A stretch of DNA of 64,000 nucleotides, taken from the NCBI GenBank assembly GCA_044226865.1, contig JBGAGE010000003.1, forward strand, positions 372,001 through 436,000, in the 5' to 3' direction. Below the pieces are notes generated by a model that saw nothing but the letters and a program-made list of their open reading frames with translations, ran no database searches and was not told the DNA's origin. The translations under genes were made by a program, and so were the position numbers. This document shows positions 43,711 to 52,530 of the stretch, one piece after another. The stretch comes from TMP-86 sp044226865 (lineage in GTDB: Bacteria > Pseudomonadota > Gammaproteobacteria > Steroidobacterales > Steroidobacteraceae). Each line of letters begins with the position of its first letter. The stretch's first letter is position 1.

Positions 43711-44633
43711 ACCGCACGCGCGGCGACGATGAACGCACCGCTGGTGGTGAGATCCTCATCGGTGAGGCCGCGCAACCGCGGATTGAGTTGCTCACGCCTG
43801 AGGAGCGAGGCCGTGTGCTCCACCGCATCCTCGAGAATCTCGAAGCCCTGCCGCCGCAACAGCGCGAGGTGCACCGAGTGCGGCTGGCGATTGAGCAGGT
43901 AGGGCCGGCGCCCCACGATGAGCTTCCAGATCGGCTCCGGATAAGCCCAGTGGCCATTCCACACGGCCGCCTTGCCGTGGCACTTGAAATCGATCTGATG
44001 GGTCATGAGCCCGCCGGGCTTGAGCCAGCGCCACATGGCGGCGTACACACCCTGCAGATCGTCGATGTGCTCGAGCACGGCCTGCGAGAAGATGTAGTCC
44101 ACGCTCGCCTCCTCGATGACCCCCGCGGCCGTCCACGGCGCCTGGTAGCGGATCAGCGAATTCGCGGCTTCCGGCTGCTCGATGGAGCGACGGATGGCGG
44201 CGAGGCGTTCGGGCGACGGTGCCGCGCCGCCGAGCGAGGCGGGAAACTCGTAGCTGTCGAGCCTGGGATACAGGAAAGGGAACTCGCTCGCATCCGGAAT
44301 GGGCGTGCGCGCCGACAACAATTGCGCCAGCTCGTCGAAAATCTGCAGATTCTTCGCCGGCGCCGAGTAGCGGACGAGGTCGAGGGCGACATAGCGTTGC
44401 GCGCCCGACAGCAGCGCGGCAAGGCCGATGCCCAGCGAATCCCCGGGGCCGAGCTCCGCCACGACACGCGGGCAACCGCGCCGGTTGGCCGCGCGCGTCG
44501 CGCGCACCCAATGGCGCATCCACACCGCATAACAGTACCGGGCGGAATCCGTGCCGCCGGTGAAGCCGGCGAGGTCCACCCCGGGAAGGTAGGTGGACAT
44601 CCCCGACAATACCGCCTTCAGTCTCAGGTCCAT
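43707..44633 (-). CDS. Class I SAM-dependent methyltransferase (copy C)
   Basis: 308 residues. Motif I is VVAELGPGDSLGIGLAALL, with a later YIFSQAVLEHIDDLQGVYA and WLKPGGLMTHQIDFK. A long insertion between motif I and the acceptor region holds the sugar or acceptor site. ATG 44633 was chosen; an in-frame extension of 21 residues is Arg/Ala-rich and non-homologous in look. Overlaps GT copy C by 4 bp. Substrate unknown. Confidence 0.85.
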   Translation of the reverse strand: MDLRLKAVLSGMSTYLPGVDLAGFTGGTDSARYCYAVWMRHWVRATRAANRRGCPRVVAELGPGDSLGIGLAALLSGAQRYVALDLVRYSAPAKNLQIFDELAQLLSARTPIPDASEFPFLYPRLDSYEFPASLGGAAPSPERLAAIRRSIEQPEAANSLIRYQAPWTAAGVIEEASVDYIFSQAVLEHIDDLQGVYAAMWRWLKPGGLMTHQIDFKCHGKAAVWNGHWAYPEPIWKLIVGRRPYLLNRQPHSVHLALLRRQGFEILEDAVEHTASLLRREQLNPRLRGLTDEDLTTSGAFIVAARAV

Positions 44634-44652
44634 ACCGGCCGCGCCCGCGGGG

Positions 44653-45648
44653 TCACGCCGGCGGCTTGCGGCAGCGAGCCTCGACGCCATTGCCACCTTG
44701 GGCGGCCCAGATGTCCTGCGAACCCAGCCGCTGCAGGGTGCCGCGAATCGAGGCGACCGTGCGCAGGTGCTTGTAGTAGTCGGTGAGCGAATCGTGGGTA
44801 TCGAGCTCCGCCCATTCGTACTGCAACCGATCCGACAATTGCGGGAACAGGTGGTAGTAGGTCAACAGCGGTGAGACGCGCGACAACACCATCTGCCCCG
44901 GCTTGAAATGGCGCACCGCACGGTGCAACGGGAAGAACACGCGCGTCAGCGCCTTGGTCACCGCGAGGCCGCGGGCCGGCGACACGCGCTTCAGGATGGG
45001 CCGCAGCAGCCATTCGGACAGCTTGGTGTAATAGGCAATCGAGGGGCGGTAATGATCGATGATCAGCCATCCGCCGGGCTTCACCTGCGCATACAGGTCC
45101 TCGATGGTGCGTTCGGAATCACGCGTGTGCTGGATCACGCCCAGGCAGATGACGATGGCGTACTGCGCCGGTTGGAAGGGCAGTTGATTGATGTCGCATT
45201 GGATGATGCGATGCCGCTCCGTCAAGGGGCAGTTGACCTTGTTCGGCTCCACCGCCGAACTCAGGTCGGTGGAAGTGAGCCCCACGGCCGGCAATTGCAT
45301 CAATACCTCGGTGAAGCGCCCCGCCCCGCAACCGCATTCGAGGATCTCCACCCGCCGCGTGCCATGGAGCTCGCGCCACAGCGCCTCGCCCAGGCAGCGG
45401 CGCAAGCGCTCACGCGAGATGTCCGTCTTGGTGTACGAATCCAGCTGCGTGATCCGGTACAGCTTCCATTGCTCACCGAACGCGTCCGCGTAGGTGGTCT
45501 CGTTCCGCAGCAGCCGCGGGATCTCGCCGCGCACGGCGTAGCGGTGTCCCGATGCGCACGCAAGGGCGTCATCGCCCGAGGGCGTCAGCGTGGCATGGTC
45601 GAGGGGACAGACGAGCGGCGGGAAGGCGGGGTGGGCGGGAATGGTCAT
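44653..45648 (-). CDS. SAM-dependent methyltransferase with N-terminal Trm112-like zinc-ribbon region (copy B)
   Basis: 331 residues. The start PLVCPLDHATLTPSGDDALA with CASGHRYAVRGEIPRLL resembles the Trm112p-like domain often placed before glycan methyltransferases. The class I SAM domain follows with VEILECGCGAGRFTEVL and VICLGVIQHTRDSERTIED. ATG 45648 overlaps the preceding stop by one base (TGATG). It forms a cassette with asparagine-synthase-like copy B and GT copy B. Confidence 0.87.
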   Translation of the reverse strand: MTIPAHPAFPPLVCPLDHATLTPSGDDALACASGHRYAVRGEIPRLLRNETTYADAFGEQWKLYRITQLDSYTKTDISRERLRRCLGEALWRELHGTRRVEILECGCGAGRFTEVLMQLPAVGLTSTDLSSAVEPNKVNCPLTERHRIIQCDINQLPFQPAQYAIVICLGVIQHTRDSERTIEDLYAQVKPGGWLIIDHYRPSIAYYTKLSEWLLRPILKRVSPARGLAVTKALTRVFFPLHRAVRHFKPGQMVLSRVSPLLTYYHLFPQLSDRLQYEWAELDTHDSLTDYYKHLRTVASIRGTLQRLGSQDIWAAQGGNGVEARCRKPPA

Positions 45649-47543
45649 CAAGAAGAGGTCCGATCGGTGAATTGCACGCGGGACCGCCCCGCCCAGATCA
45701 TGAAGTTCAACAGCTTCCACAACATGAAGGCGTGATTTTGCTGTCCGCGGGCGGTTCGGGCAAATAAATTTTCGATGTGCGCATCGTCCAGCACCTCCGG
45801 AAATCGCCGTCGCATCGACTGCAGGTGATCGAAGAACATCGGCTTCAGCGAACCCATGAGCCAGGCGCCGTAGGGAACGGTGAAGCCCTTTTTCGGGCCT
45901 TCGAGCACCTCGGCGGGCAGCACCGGCTCGAGCGCGCGCTTGAGCAGCCACTTGCGCCGGCCGCCGGGCATCTTCACTTCCCCTGGAAGGCTGACGGCAT
46001 AATCGACCAGCTCATGATCCAGGAACGGCACCCGCACCTCGAGGCTCGCGGCCATGGTGGCGCGGTCGACCTTCTCGAGGAACCGGTCGGGCAGCTCGAT
46101 GCATAGATCCGTCAGCGACATCTGGTTGCCGAGGTCGAGCGCACCGAACGCCGGCTGCACCTCGCGAAAGCGTGCAAACGGATCGGACCGGCCGAGCGCG
46201 GCGCGCAGGCCGGCGCCGAACACCGCGCCGGGATCCCAGGCCGGATCCTCCTGGGTGAGCAGCAACGCCATGGTGGTGGCAAGGTCGGCCGCACCCATCG
46301 CATGCAGGTAGCGCTCGATGCGAAAGCGCCATGGTGATTCGGGCAGCAGGCGATGCAGCCCGCCCGCGCCGCGCGCCAGCGCATGCAGGAGCCGGTAATG
46401 GCGCACGGTGGCGTAGCGGCGATAACCGCCGAACAGCTCATCGCCACCATCCCCCTGCAGCACCACCTTGGTATGCGAGCGGATCTTCTCCGCCATCATG
46501 TACAGCGGGATGTTGGCCGCATCGGCGAATGGTGCGTCGTGATGATGCACGAGCTTCTCCACCACCGCGCCCACATCCGTGCCGGCGATGTGGATCTCAT
46601 GGTGCTCGGTGCCGAAGCGGGCCGCGATGCGCCCCGCCTGCGGCAGCTCGTCGTCGTTGCCGGCGAAATCGAAGCCCACCGAATAAGTGGCAAGCCTGCC
46701 CTGGTAATGGCGCGAGGCAAAGGCCGTGATCGCGCTCGAATCCACGCCGCCCGACAAGAACACCCCCACCGGCACGTCGCTGACCAACTGCCGGCTGACC
46801 GCCTGTTCGAGCAACTCGCGCACGCGCGAAGCGGAATCGCCCGTCGGCTTGGCCCGTCCTGCCGCCGCCTGGAACGAGAAATAGCGATGCACGCGATGTG
46901 CCCCGCCATCGACATCGAATTCCAGGCAACAACCCGGCTGCAGCTGCTGGATGCCGGCGTACAGGGTGCGCCCGCCCAAGGTGGCGCCGTAGTACAACCA
47001 TTCGTGCAATGCCGCGGTATCGCAGGCCGGCATGTCCGCCTGCAACGCAAGGATGGCCTTGATCTCCGAGGCGAAGGCCAGGCCCCGCGAGTCGATCCGG
47101 TAATACAGGGGCTTGATCCCGAAGCGATCGCGCACCAGCCATAGCTTGCGCGCCACGCGGTCGTGCAGGGCGAACGCGAACATGCCGTTGAGCGCGGGCA
47201 GGCAGGCCGCGCCCTGCGCGGCGAACAGGCGCAGCAGCACCTCGGTGTCGGAGCGGGATCGCAGGTCGCGCAGGCCGTAGGCGGATTTGAGCTCGCGGAA
47301 GTTGTACAACTCCCCGTTGTATACCAGCACATGGCGGCCATCCGCGCCGTGCATGGGCTGTGCGCCCGCATCGGACAGATCGAGGATGCTCAGGCGCGCA
47401 TGCCCGAGCGACACGCCGCCTTCGTGGTACACCCCGCTCGCATCGGGACCGCGGTGATGCAGCGTGCGCAACGCCGCCTGGAAAGAGACCGCATCCGGAG
47501 CCGCAGCGGCATCCGCGTAGGCGAAGCCCATGAGCCCGCACAT
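45648..47543 (-). CDS. Asparagine synthase-like amidotransferase (copy B)
   Basis: 631 residues: catalytic Cys2 (MCGLMG), glutaminase motif VYNGELYNFRELK, canonical RDRFGIKPLYY and PP-loop SGGVDSS (264-270), so both half-reactions look intact. ATG 47543 is preferred because Cys2 must be exposed after Met removal; the longer frame adds 86 residues of Arg/Trp-rich shadow. Role inferred: amidation of a sugar carboxylate in the glycan. Confidence 0.9.
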   Translation of the reverse strand: MCGLMGFAYADAAAAPDAVSFQAALRTLHHRGPDASGVYHEGGVSLGHARLSILDLSDAGAQPMHGADGRHVLVYNGELYNFRELKSAYGLRDLRSRSDTEVLLRLFAAQGAACLPALNGMFAFALHDRVARKLWLVRDRFGIKPLYYRIDSRGLAFASEIKAILALQADMPACDTAALHEWLYYGATLGGRTLYAGIQQLQPGCCLEFDVDGGAHRVHRYFSFQAAAGRAKPTGDSASRVRELLEQAVSRQLVSDVPVGVFLSGGVDSSAITAFASRHYQGRLATYSVGFDFAGNDDELPQAGRIAARFGTEHHEIHIAGTDVGAVVEKLVHHHDAPFADAANIPLYMMAEKIRSHTKVVLQGDGGDELFGGYRRYATVRHYRLLHALARGAGGLHRLLPESPWRFRIERYLHAMGAADLATTMALLLTQEDPAWDPGAVFGAGLRAALGRSDPFARFREVQPAFGALDLGNQMSLTDLCIELPDRFLEKVDRATMAASLEVRVPFLDHELVDYAVSLPGEVKMPGGRRKWLLKRALEPVLPAEVLEGPKKGFTVPYGAWLMGSLKPMFFDHLQSMRRRFPEVLDDAHIENLFARTARGQQNHAFMLWKLLNFMIWAGRSRVQFTDRTSS

Positions 47544-47547
47544 GCGC

Positions 47548-48681
47548 CTAGGACTCCACGGCCCGCGCGCAAGCAGCCGGCGTGGTCGCCAGCAGTTGCC
47601 GCAGGAATTGCGGCGCGATCTGCGCCATCGCGAAATCCGCGGCGCGACGGCGTACGTCGGCCGTCGGCCGATCCAGCTGCGACTCCATCGCCGCGGCCAG
47701 GGCGGCATCGTCGCCCACCGGCACCAGCGGCCCCCAGCGGCCATCCTCGAGAATCTCGCGTGCCCCACCCTCGCTGTCCGTCGACACCACCGGCGTTCCA
47801 CAGGCCAGGGCTTGCATCACCGCATTGGGGCATCCTTCGGTGAGCGAGGAACTGATCACCAGCCGCGCGGCACGCATCCAGGCAAAGGGGTTGTGCACGA
47901 ATCCCGGCAGATACACATCGCCGCGGATCTGCAATTGATCGGCCAAGGCTTCGAGGCGCCCGCGGCACTCGCCCTCTCCGAGGATGGCCAGGCGGCATTC
48001 GCGGCGCGCGCGCAGCCGGGCAAAGGCGCGCAGCAGGGTAGCGAAATCCTTCAGCGGGGTGAGGCTCCCCACGGCCAGCAACAACGGCTCCGCGGAGTGA
48101 CCGGCCCACGGGTCCTGCATCGGCTGCGCCGCCAGCCGCTCGATCAACGCCAGGTCGAGCGGATTGTGAATCACGGCCAGCCTGGCCGCAGGCACGCCAA
48201 AATGCTGCTCGAGGTCACGAGCCGCGGCATGCGAGTTGGCGATGACGGCGGCGGCGCGCGGATACAGGCGCCGCATCAGGAAGGGCAATACATGGCGCCG
48301 GGCGCCGCGTTCCTGCCGGTACACCGCCGAGGGCATGGAGCGCATGGAAATGACGCAGCGCATGCCGCCCGCCAGCCGTGCCGCGACGATGGCCGCGAGG
48401 TTGGCATGGTCCAATGCCGACAACAGCACATCGGGGCGCGAGGCCCGCAGCCAGGCGGCGAGCCGCGGCACGGAGTGCAGCACGCCGCGTGCGCCAAGAT
48501 CCACCAATTGGACGCCCGGCGCGATTTCATCCACATAGGGACCCGTGGCGCGCGCCAACAGCAGCGAGGCGCGCACGCCCTGCGCGGCAAACTGATTCGC
48601 CAATTGCACGAACACCCGTTCCGCTCCGCCGCCCGCGAGCGAGGGCAGGTACAAGGCGATGGCCGCGCGCTGCGCGCTCAT
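47548..48681 (-). CDS. Glycosyltransferase family 4 (copy B)
   Basis: 377 residues, GT-B fold: ALYLPSLAGGGAERVFVQLA, LLAVGSLTPLKDFATLLRAF and the nucleotide-sugar site SSSLTEGCPNAVMQALACGT, all typical of GT4. ATG 48681 overlaps the asparagine-synthase-like copy A stop (ATGA). Its stop is 4 bp before copy B of the amidotransferase. Donor unknown. Confidence 0.92.
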   Translation of the reverse strand: MSAQRAAIALYLPSLAGGGAERVFVQLANQFAAQGVRASLLLARATGPYVDEIAPGVQLVDLGARGVLHSVPRLAAWLRASRPDVLLSALDHANLAAIVAARLAGGMRCVISMRSMPSAVYRQERGARRHVLPFLMRRLYPRAAAVIANSHAAARDLEQHFGVPAARLAVIHNPLDLALIERLAAQPMQDPWAGHSAEPLLLAVGSLTPLKDFATLLRAFARLRARRECRLAILGEGECRGRLEALADQLQIRGDVYLPGFVHNPFAWMRAARLVISSSLTEGCPNAVMQALACGTPVVSTDSEGGAREILEDGRWGPLVPVGDDAALAAAMESQLDRPTADVRRRAADFAMAQIAPQFLRQLLATTPAACARAVES

Positions 48682-50597
48682 GATCCCGACTCGAGCCAGG
48701 CCTCGAACATCAGCAAGGGCCACACGGCATCGCTGCTGATGCGCCCGCCCTGCTGGAATTGCTGCCAGCGCGCGCGCACGCGTGCCACGTCCAACAGGCC
48801 CTGTGCCCGCAGGCGCGGCGCGGACAAGAGCGACTCCCCCCAGTCGCGCAGCGGCCCGCGCAGCCAATCGCCCACGGGCACCCCGAAGCCCATTTTCGGC
48901 CGGTCGATCAGGGAGGCCGGCACACGCTCACGCAACAGCTTCTTCAGCAGCCATTTGCCTTGACCCTCGCGCACCTTCAGGGCGGGCGGCAGGCGCCACG
49001 CAAATTCCACGATGCGATGATCGAGCAGCGGCACGCGCGACTCCAGGCTCACCGCCATGGCCGCCCTGTCCACCTTCACCAGGATGTCGTCGGGCAGGTA
49101 ACCGGTGGTGTCCTCGAACATCATCGGATCCCAGGGCCGGTCGGCGGGATCGATCGTCTCCGCCGGCATCTCCCCGCTCTCGATGCCGCTCACCAGGCAC
49201 GGCTCGCCCGCATCCTGGCTGAACTGCACGGCATAGCAATCGCCGAGGCTCTCCGACCGCAGATAGGACGCGCCACGCCGCAGGAGCGGTGCGTGACGGC
49301 CGGCAGCCGGCGCCGCCGCCCGCGCGAACGCGGCCGCCGGCGCCCGCAGGCTGCGGGGCAGCGAGGCCACGCGCCGCCAGATGTCCGCGGTGCGTTGGTA
49401 GCGCCCGTAGCCGCCGAACAATTCATCCCCGCCATCGCCCGACAGCGACACCGTCACCTGCGAGCGCGCCAGCTGCGACACCAGCACCGTGGGAATGGCC
49501 GAGCTGTCGCCGAAGGGCTCATCGTAGATGCGCGGCAATTGCGGGATGACGCGCTGCGCGTCCGCGGCGCTCACCATGAGCTCGGTGTGCTCGGTGCTCA
49601 GGTGCGCCGCGACCGCGCGCGCATGCGGGGCTTCGTCGAACCGCGCCTCGCGAAAACCGATGGTGAAGGTCTTCACCGGCCGGGAACTGCCCGACTGCAG
49701 CAAGGCCACCACCAGGCTCGAATCGACGCCGCCGGAGAGGAATGCGCCCAACGACACGTCGGCGATGCTCTGCAGCGCCACCGAACGCTGCAGCAGGCTG
49801 AGCAATTCTGCCGCGGCCTCCTCGGGGCCGCCGCTGAAGGGTTGCGCACGGCCGGCGGCGACCGTCTCCCGCAGCGACCAGTACGCCCGCGGCACGGCAT
49901 CGCGATAGGCACCCGTGCCGGCAGCGGCCGGGCCCGGATCCGCGCTGAAGCGCAACGATGTGCCGGGAGGCAGCTTGTAGACCTGCTCGTAGATGCTGCG
50001 CGGCGCGGCGATGAAGCCTCGGCGCAGGAAAGCGGCGAGCGAGGCACGATCGATCTGTGCACGCCAACGCGGGTGCACGCGCAGGGACTTGAGCTCTGAA
50101 CCGAACAGCAGCACCCCGCCCTGCCAGCCGTAATACAGCGGCTTCTCCCCGAGCCGGTCGCGGGCCAGGGTGAGAGTGCGCTGCTCGCGATCCCAGACGG
50201 CGAAGGCGAACATGCCCACGCTCTTCGCCAGCGTGGCATCGATCCCCCAGGCATCGAATCCCGCCAACAGGGATTCGGTGTCGCTGTGGCCGCGCCAAGC
50301 GGGCGCGGGCCCCGCCGAGTTCAGCTGCGCACGGAGCTCGAGGTGATTGTAGATCTCGCCATTGAGCACCAGCACGTAACGGCCGCTGCCGGAAAGCATG
50401 GGCTGGTGGCCGGCCGCCGACAGGTCCAGGATGGCCAGGCGGCGATGTCCCAAGGCAATGCCGGCCGTCGCGTCCAGCCATTGTCCGTCGTCATCGGGGC
50501 CGCGGTGCCTCAGCGCCTGCGACATGGCAGCGAGCGCGGCGTGCGCGCTGCCCGCCTCGAAGCCGCCGGGCGCGAGGAATCCCGTCAATCCGCACAT
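48678..50597 (-). CDS. Asparagine synthase-like amidotransferase (copy A)
   Basis: 639 residues: catalytic Cys2 (MCGLTG), VLNGEIYNHLELR, RDRLGEKPLYY and PP-loop SGGVDSS (288-294). Both active sites appear complete. It overlaps the methyltransferase A gene by 13 bp and GT copy B by 4 bp. As with its paralogues, amidation of a uronic-acid-type residue is the likely role; housekeeping asparagine synthesis is less likely in this setting. Confidence 0.9.
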   Translation of the reverse strand: MCGLTGFLAPGGFEAGSAHAALAAMSQALRHRGPDDDGQWLDATAGIALGHRRLAILDLSAAGHQPMLSGSGRYVLVLNGEIYNHLELRAQLNSAGPAPAWRGHSDTESLLAGFDAWGIDATLAKSVGMFAFAVWDREQRTLTLARDRLGEKPLYYGWQGGVLLFGSELKSLRVHPRWRAQIDRASLAAFLRRGFIAAPRSIYEQVYKLPPGTSLRFSADPGPAAAGTGAYRDAVPRAYWSLRETVAAGRAQPFSGGPEEAAAELLSLLQRSVALQSIADVSLGAFLSGGVDSSLVVALLQSGSSRPVKTFTIGFREARFDEAPHARAVAAHLSTEHTELMVSAADAQRVIPQLPRIYDEPFGDSSAIPTVLVSQLARSQVTVSLSGDGGDELFGGYGRYQRTADIWRRVASLPRSLRAPAAAFARAAAPAAGRHAPLLRRGASYLRSESLGDCYAVQFSQDAGEPCLVSGIESGEMPAETIDPADRPWDPMMFEDTTGYLPDDILVKVDRAAMAVSLESRVPLLDHRIVEFAWRLPPALKVREGQGKWLLKKLLRERVPASLIDRPKMGFGVPVGDWLRGPLRDWGESLLSAPRLRAQGLLDVARVRARWQQFQQGGRISSDAVWPLLMFEAWLESGS

Positions 50598-51424
50598 GAG
50601 ATACGCTGCAGGGCCAGTTCGTTGCAGCCCCAGCTGTCATTGCGGCGGACGTTGAGCACCTTGAAGCCGCGAGCCGTGAAATACGCCTCGAGCGTGGCGA
50701 GGCTCGCGACCTCGAACGGAAATCCGCCGATCCAGTCGAGCTCGTCGTAGCGCGCGCTCATGCCGCGCTCGCCGTGCGTTTCGAACAGGGGCCGGATCGC
50801 CACCATCGGCCTGCCCTTGAGCGTGTACTTGAGGATGGCGCCGGTGCGGATCACCAGCGACACGCCCAATGCGAACGGCGGGCGCAGCCAGCGCGGCAGG
50901 CGGTTATAGGCGCTCTTGATGAACCACCAGACGTGCGACTTCCAGCCCTGGTCGTTGTAGATGGCGATGTAGAAGCGGCCGCCCGGCGCCACGCGGCTCA
51001 CCGCATGCTCGATGCCCACCCACATCGAACCGGTGTGGTGCAGCACGCCCCAGCTGTACACCACGTCGAACTGCCCCAGCTTGCGCACGTAATCGAGGTC
51101 CAGCGCCGAGCCCTCCTCCACCAGCCAGGAGGCGTCGTCGGGAAAATACCGGCGGCTCAGCTCGCGCGTGCAGGCGACCGACTGCGGATCGAAGTCGAAG
51201 GAATGCACGCGCGCGCCCAGGCGGCGCGCGGCCAGGCTGAACAGTCCCGAGCCGCTGCCGATGTCCAGGAAGCTCTGGCCGCGCAAGTCCGCAACGCCCA
51301 GCATGTCGCGCAGCGATTGCTCCGCGGCGGCGATGCGCGTGTCATCCAGCGCCGCCAGGAAGCGAGTCCAGTTGGCGCCGAAGCCGAAGCGCGTGCCGGC
51401 GTCGATTTCGGTGGTGGCACTCAC
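50585..51424 (-). CDS. Class I SAM-dependent methyltransferase (copy A)
   Basis: 279 residues. SAM motif I is FLDIGSGSGLFSLAARRLGA (about 53-72), then VHSFDFDPQSVACTREL and FDVVYSWGVLHHTGSMW, typical of the methyltransf_11/UbiG-like fold; the C-terminal half (GWKSHVWWFIKSAYNRLPRW onward) is aromatic-rich. GTG 51424 overlaps the GT copy A stop (GTGA). Substrate unknown, presumably a glycan or nucleotide sugar. Confidence 0.87.
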   Translation of the reverse strand: MSATTEIDAGTRFGFGANWTRFLAALDDTRIAAAEQSLRDMLGVADLRGQSFLDIGSGSGLFSLAARRLGARVHSFDFDPQSVACTRELSRRYFPDDASWLVEEGSALDLDYVRKLGQFDVVYSWGVLHHTGSMWVGIEHAVSRVAPGGRFYIAIYNDQGWKSHVWWFIKSAYNRLPRWLRPPFALGVSLVIRTGAILKYTLKGRPMVAIRPLFETHGERGMSARYDELDWIGGFPFEVASLATLEAYFTARGFKVLNVRRNDSWGCNELALQRISCAD

Positions 51425-52530
51425 GGCGCGTGCACCGGTCCGACGATGACCCGCTCCCACTCGCGCATGATCGGATCCTGCGCAAAGCGCCCGCGCACGC
51501 GCACCGCCTCGCGTCCCAACTGCGCGCGCAGCGATTCATCGGACATGAGCTCACGCATCCGCCGGGCCAGTGTGGAGACATCTTCGACGGGAACCAGGAA
51601 TCCGTTGACGCCGTCGCGGATCAGCTCCGCAGGCCCCGACGCGCAATCGGCGGCAATGACCGGCGCGCCCATCCCCATGGCCTCCAGCACCACGTTTGGA
51701 AAGCCCTCGTATCGCGACGGCTGCACCACCAGACCCGCGCGGCCCATCCACCCTTCCACATCCTTCTGCGGAGTCCGCCATTCGATCCTGTCCGACAGGC
51801 CGAGTTTGCCGCACAAATCCAGCAGACTTGCCCGTTCCGGCCCCTCGCCGATGATCACTGCACGCCAGTCGGGAAATTCCCGATGAACGGACGCGAACGC
51901 CTGTAAGAGGATGTCGAAACCCTTCTGACGGGTCAGTCGACCTACCGCCAGGATCATGTGCTCGCGTTCGTTCACCGTGTCCGGAAGTTGACGCAGCGCA
52001 TTGGGAATGACGACCACAACGCTGTTGCACCATTCGCGCACCCAACGAGCCGCGCCGGGCGTCTGTGCAACGACGGCATCCGCTCGGTGGTAGGTGATGC
52101 GCCGCAGGAATCGCCAAGGCCACGGAATGGTCTGCTGCCGCGATCCGTCGATGCGTTCCGAAACCACCACGCGCACCGGCAATCGCACGCAGGCCAGGAG
52201 CGTCATGACGTTCGAGACGTCGATGAAACTGAGCACCGCCGCCGGACGACGCGCCGTCAACAATGCCCGCAGCTTGAGTACCCGCCGCACATGCGCGAGG
52301 AGCTTGCCCGGCGCCGATCGCGCAGGCCTCGCCAGATTCAACCAGATCCGCTCGACGCCTGAATTCAATCTGTAGAAGTCACGGCTCCCGGGCCCCGCCC
52401 AGGTAGCCACACCCACTTGCCAGCCACGTTCGTCCCAATAGTTGGCCATCTCGGCCAGGGCACGTTCGGCTCCGCCGGCCTCCATGCTTCCGGTAACGAG
52501 CAACACCGAGGGGGTCACCGGTTGCACCAA
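51421..52530 (-). CDS. Glycosyltransferase family 4 (copy A)
   Basis: 369-residue GT-B enzyme: LLVTGSMEAGGAERALAEMA, ILAVGRLTRQKGFDILLQAF and PSRYEGFPNVVLEAMGMGAP. Translation starts at TTG 52530 or GTG 52527, directly after the polymerase/ligase stop. It resembles GalNAc- or related-sugar transferases acting on lipid-linked intermediates, but donor and acceptor are not determinable here. Confidence 0.92.
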   Translation of the reverse strand: MVQPVTPSVLLVTGSMEAGGAERALAEMANYWDERGWQVGVATWAGPGSRDFYRLNSGVERIWLNLARPARSAPGKLLAHVRRVLKLRALLTARRPAAVLSFIDVSNVMTLLACVRLPVRVVVSERIDGSRQQTIPWPWRFLRRITYHRADAVVAQTPGAARWVREWCNSVVVVIPNALRQLPDTVNEREHMILAVGRLTRQKGFDILLQAFASVHREFPDWRAVIIGEGPERASLLDLCGKLGLSDRIEWRTPQKDVEGWMGRAGLVVQPSRYEGFPNVVLEAMGMGAPVIAADCASGPAELIRDGVNGFLVPVEDVSTLARRMRELMSDESLRAQLGREAVRVRGRFAQDPIMREWERVIVGPVHAP

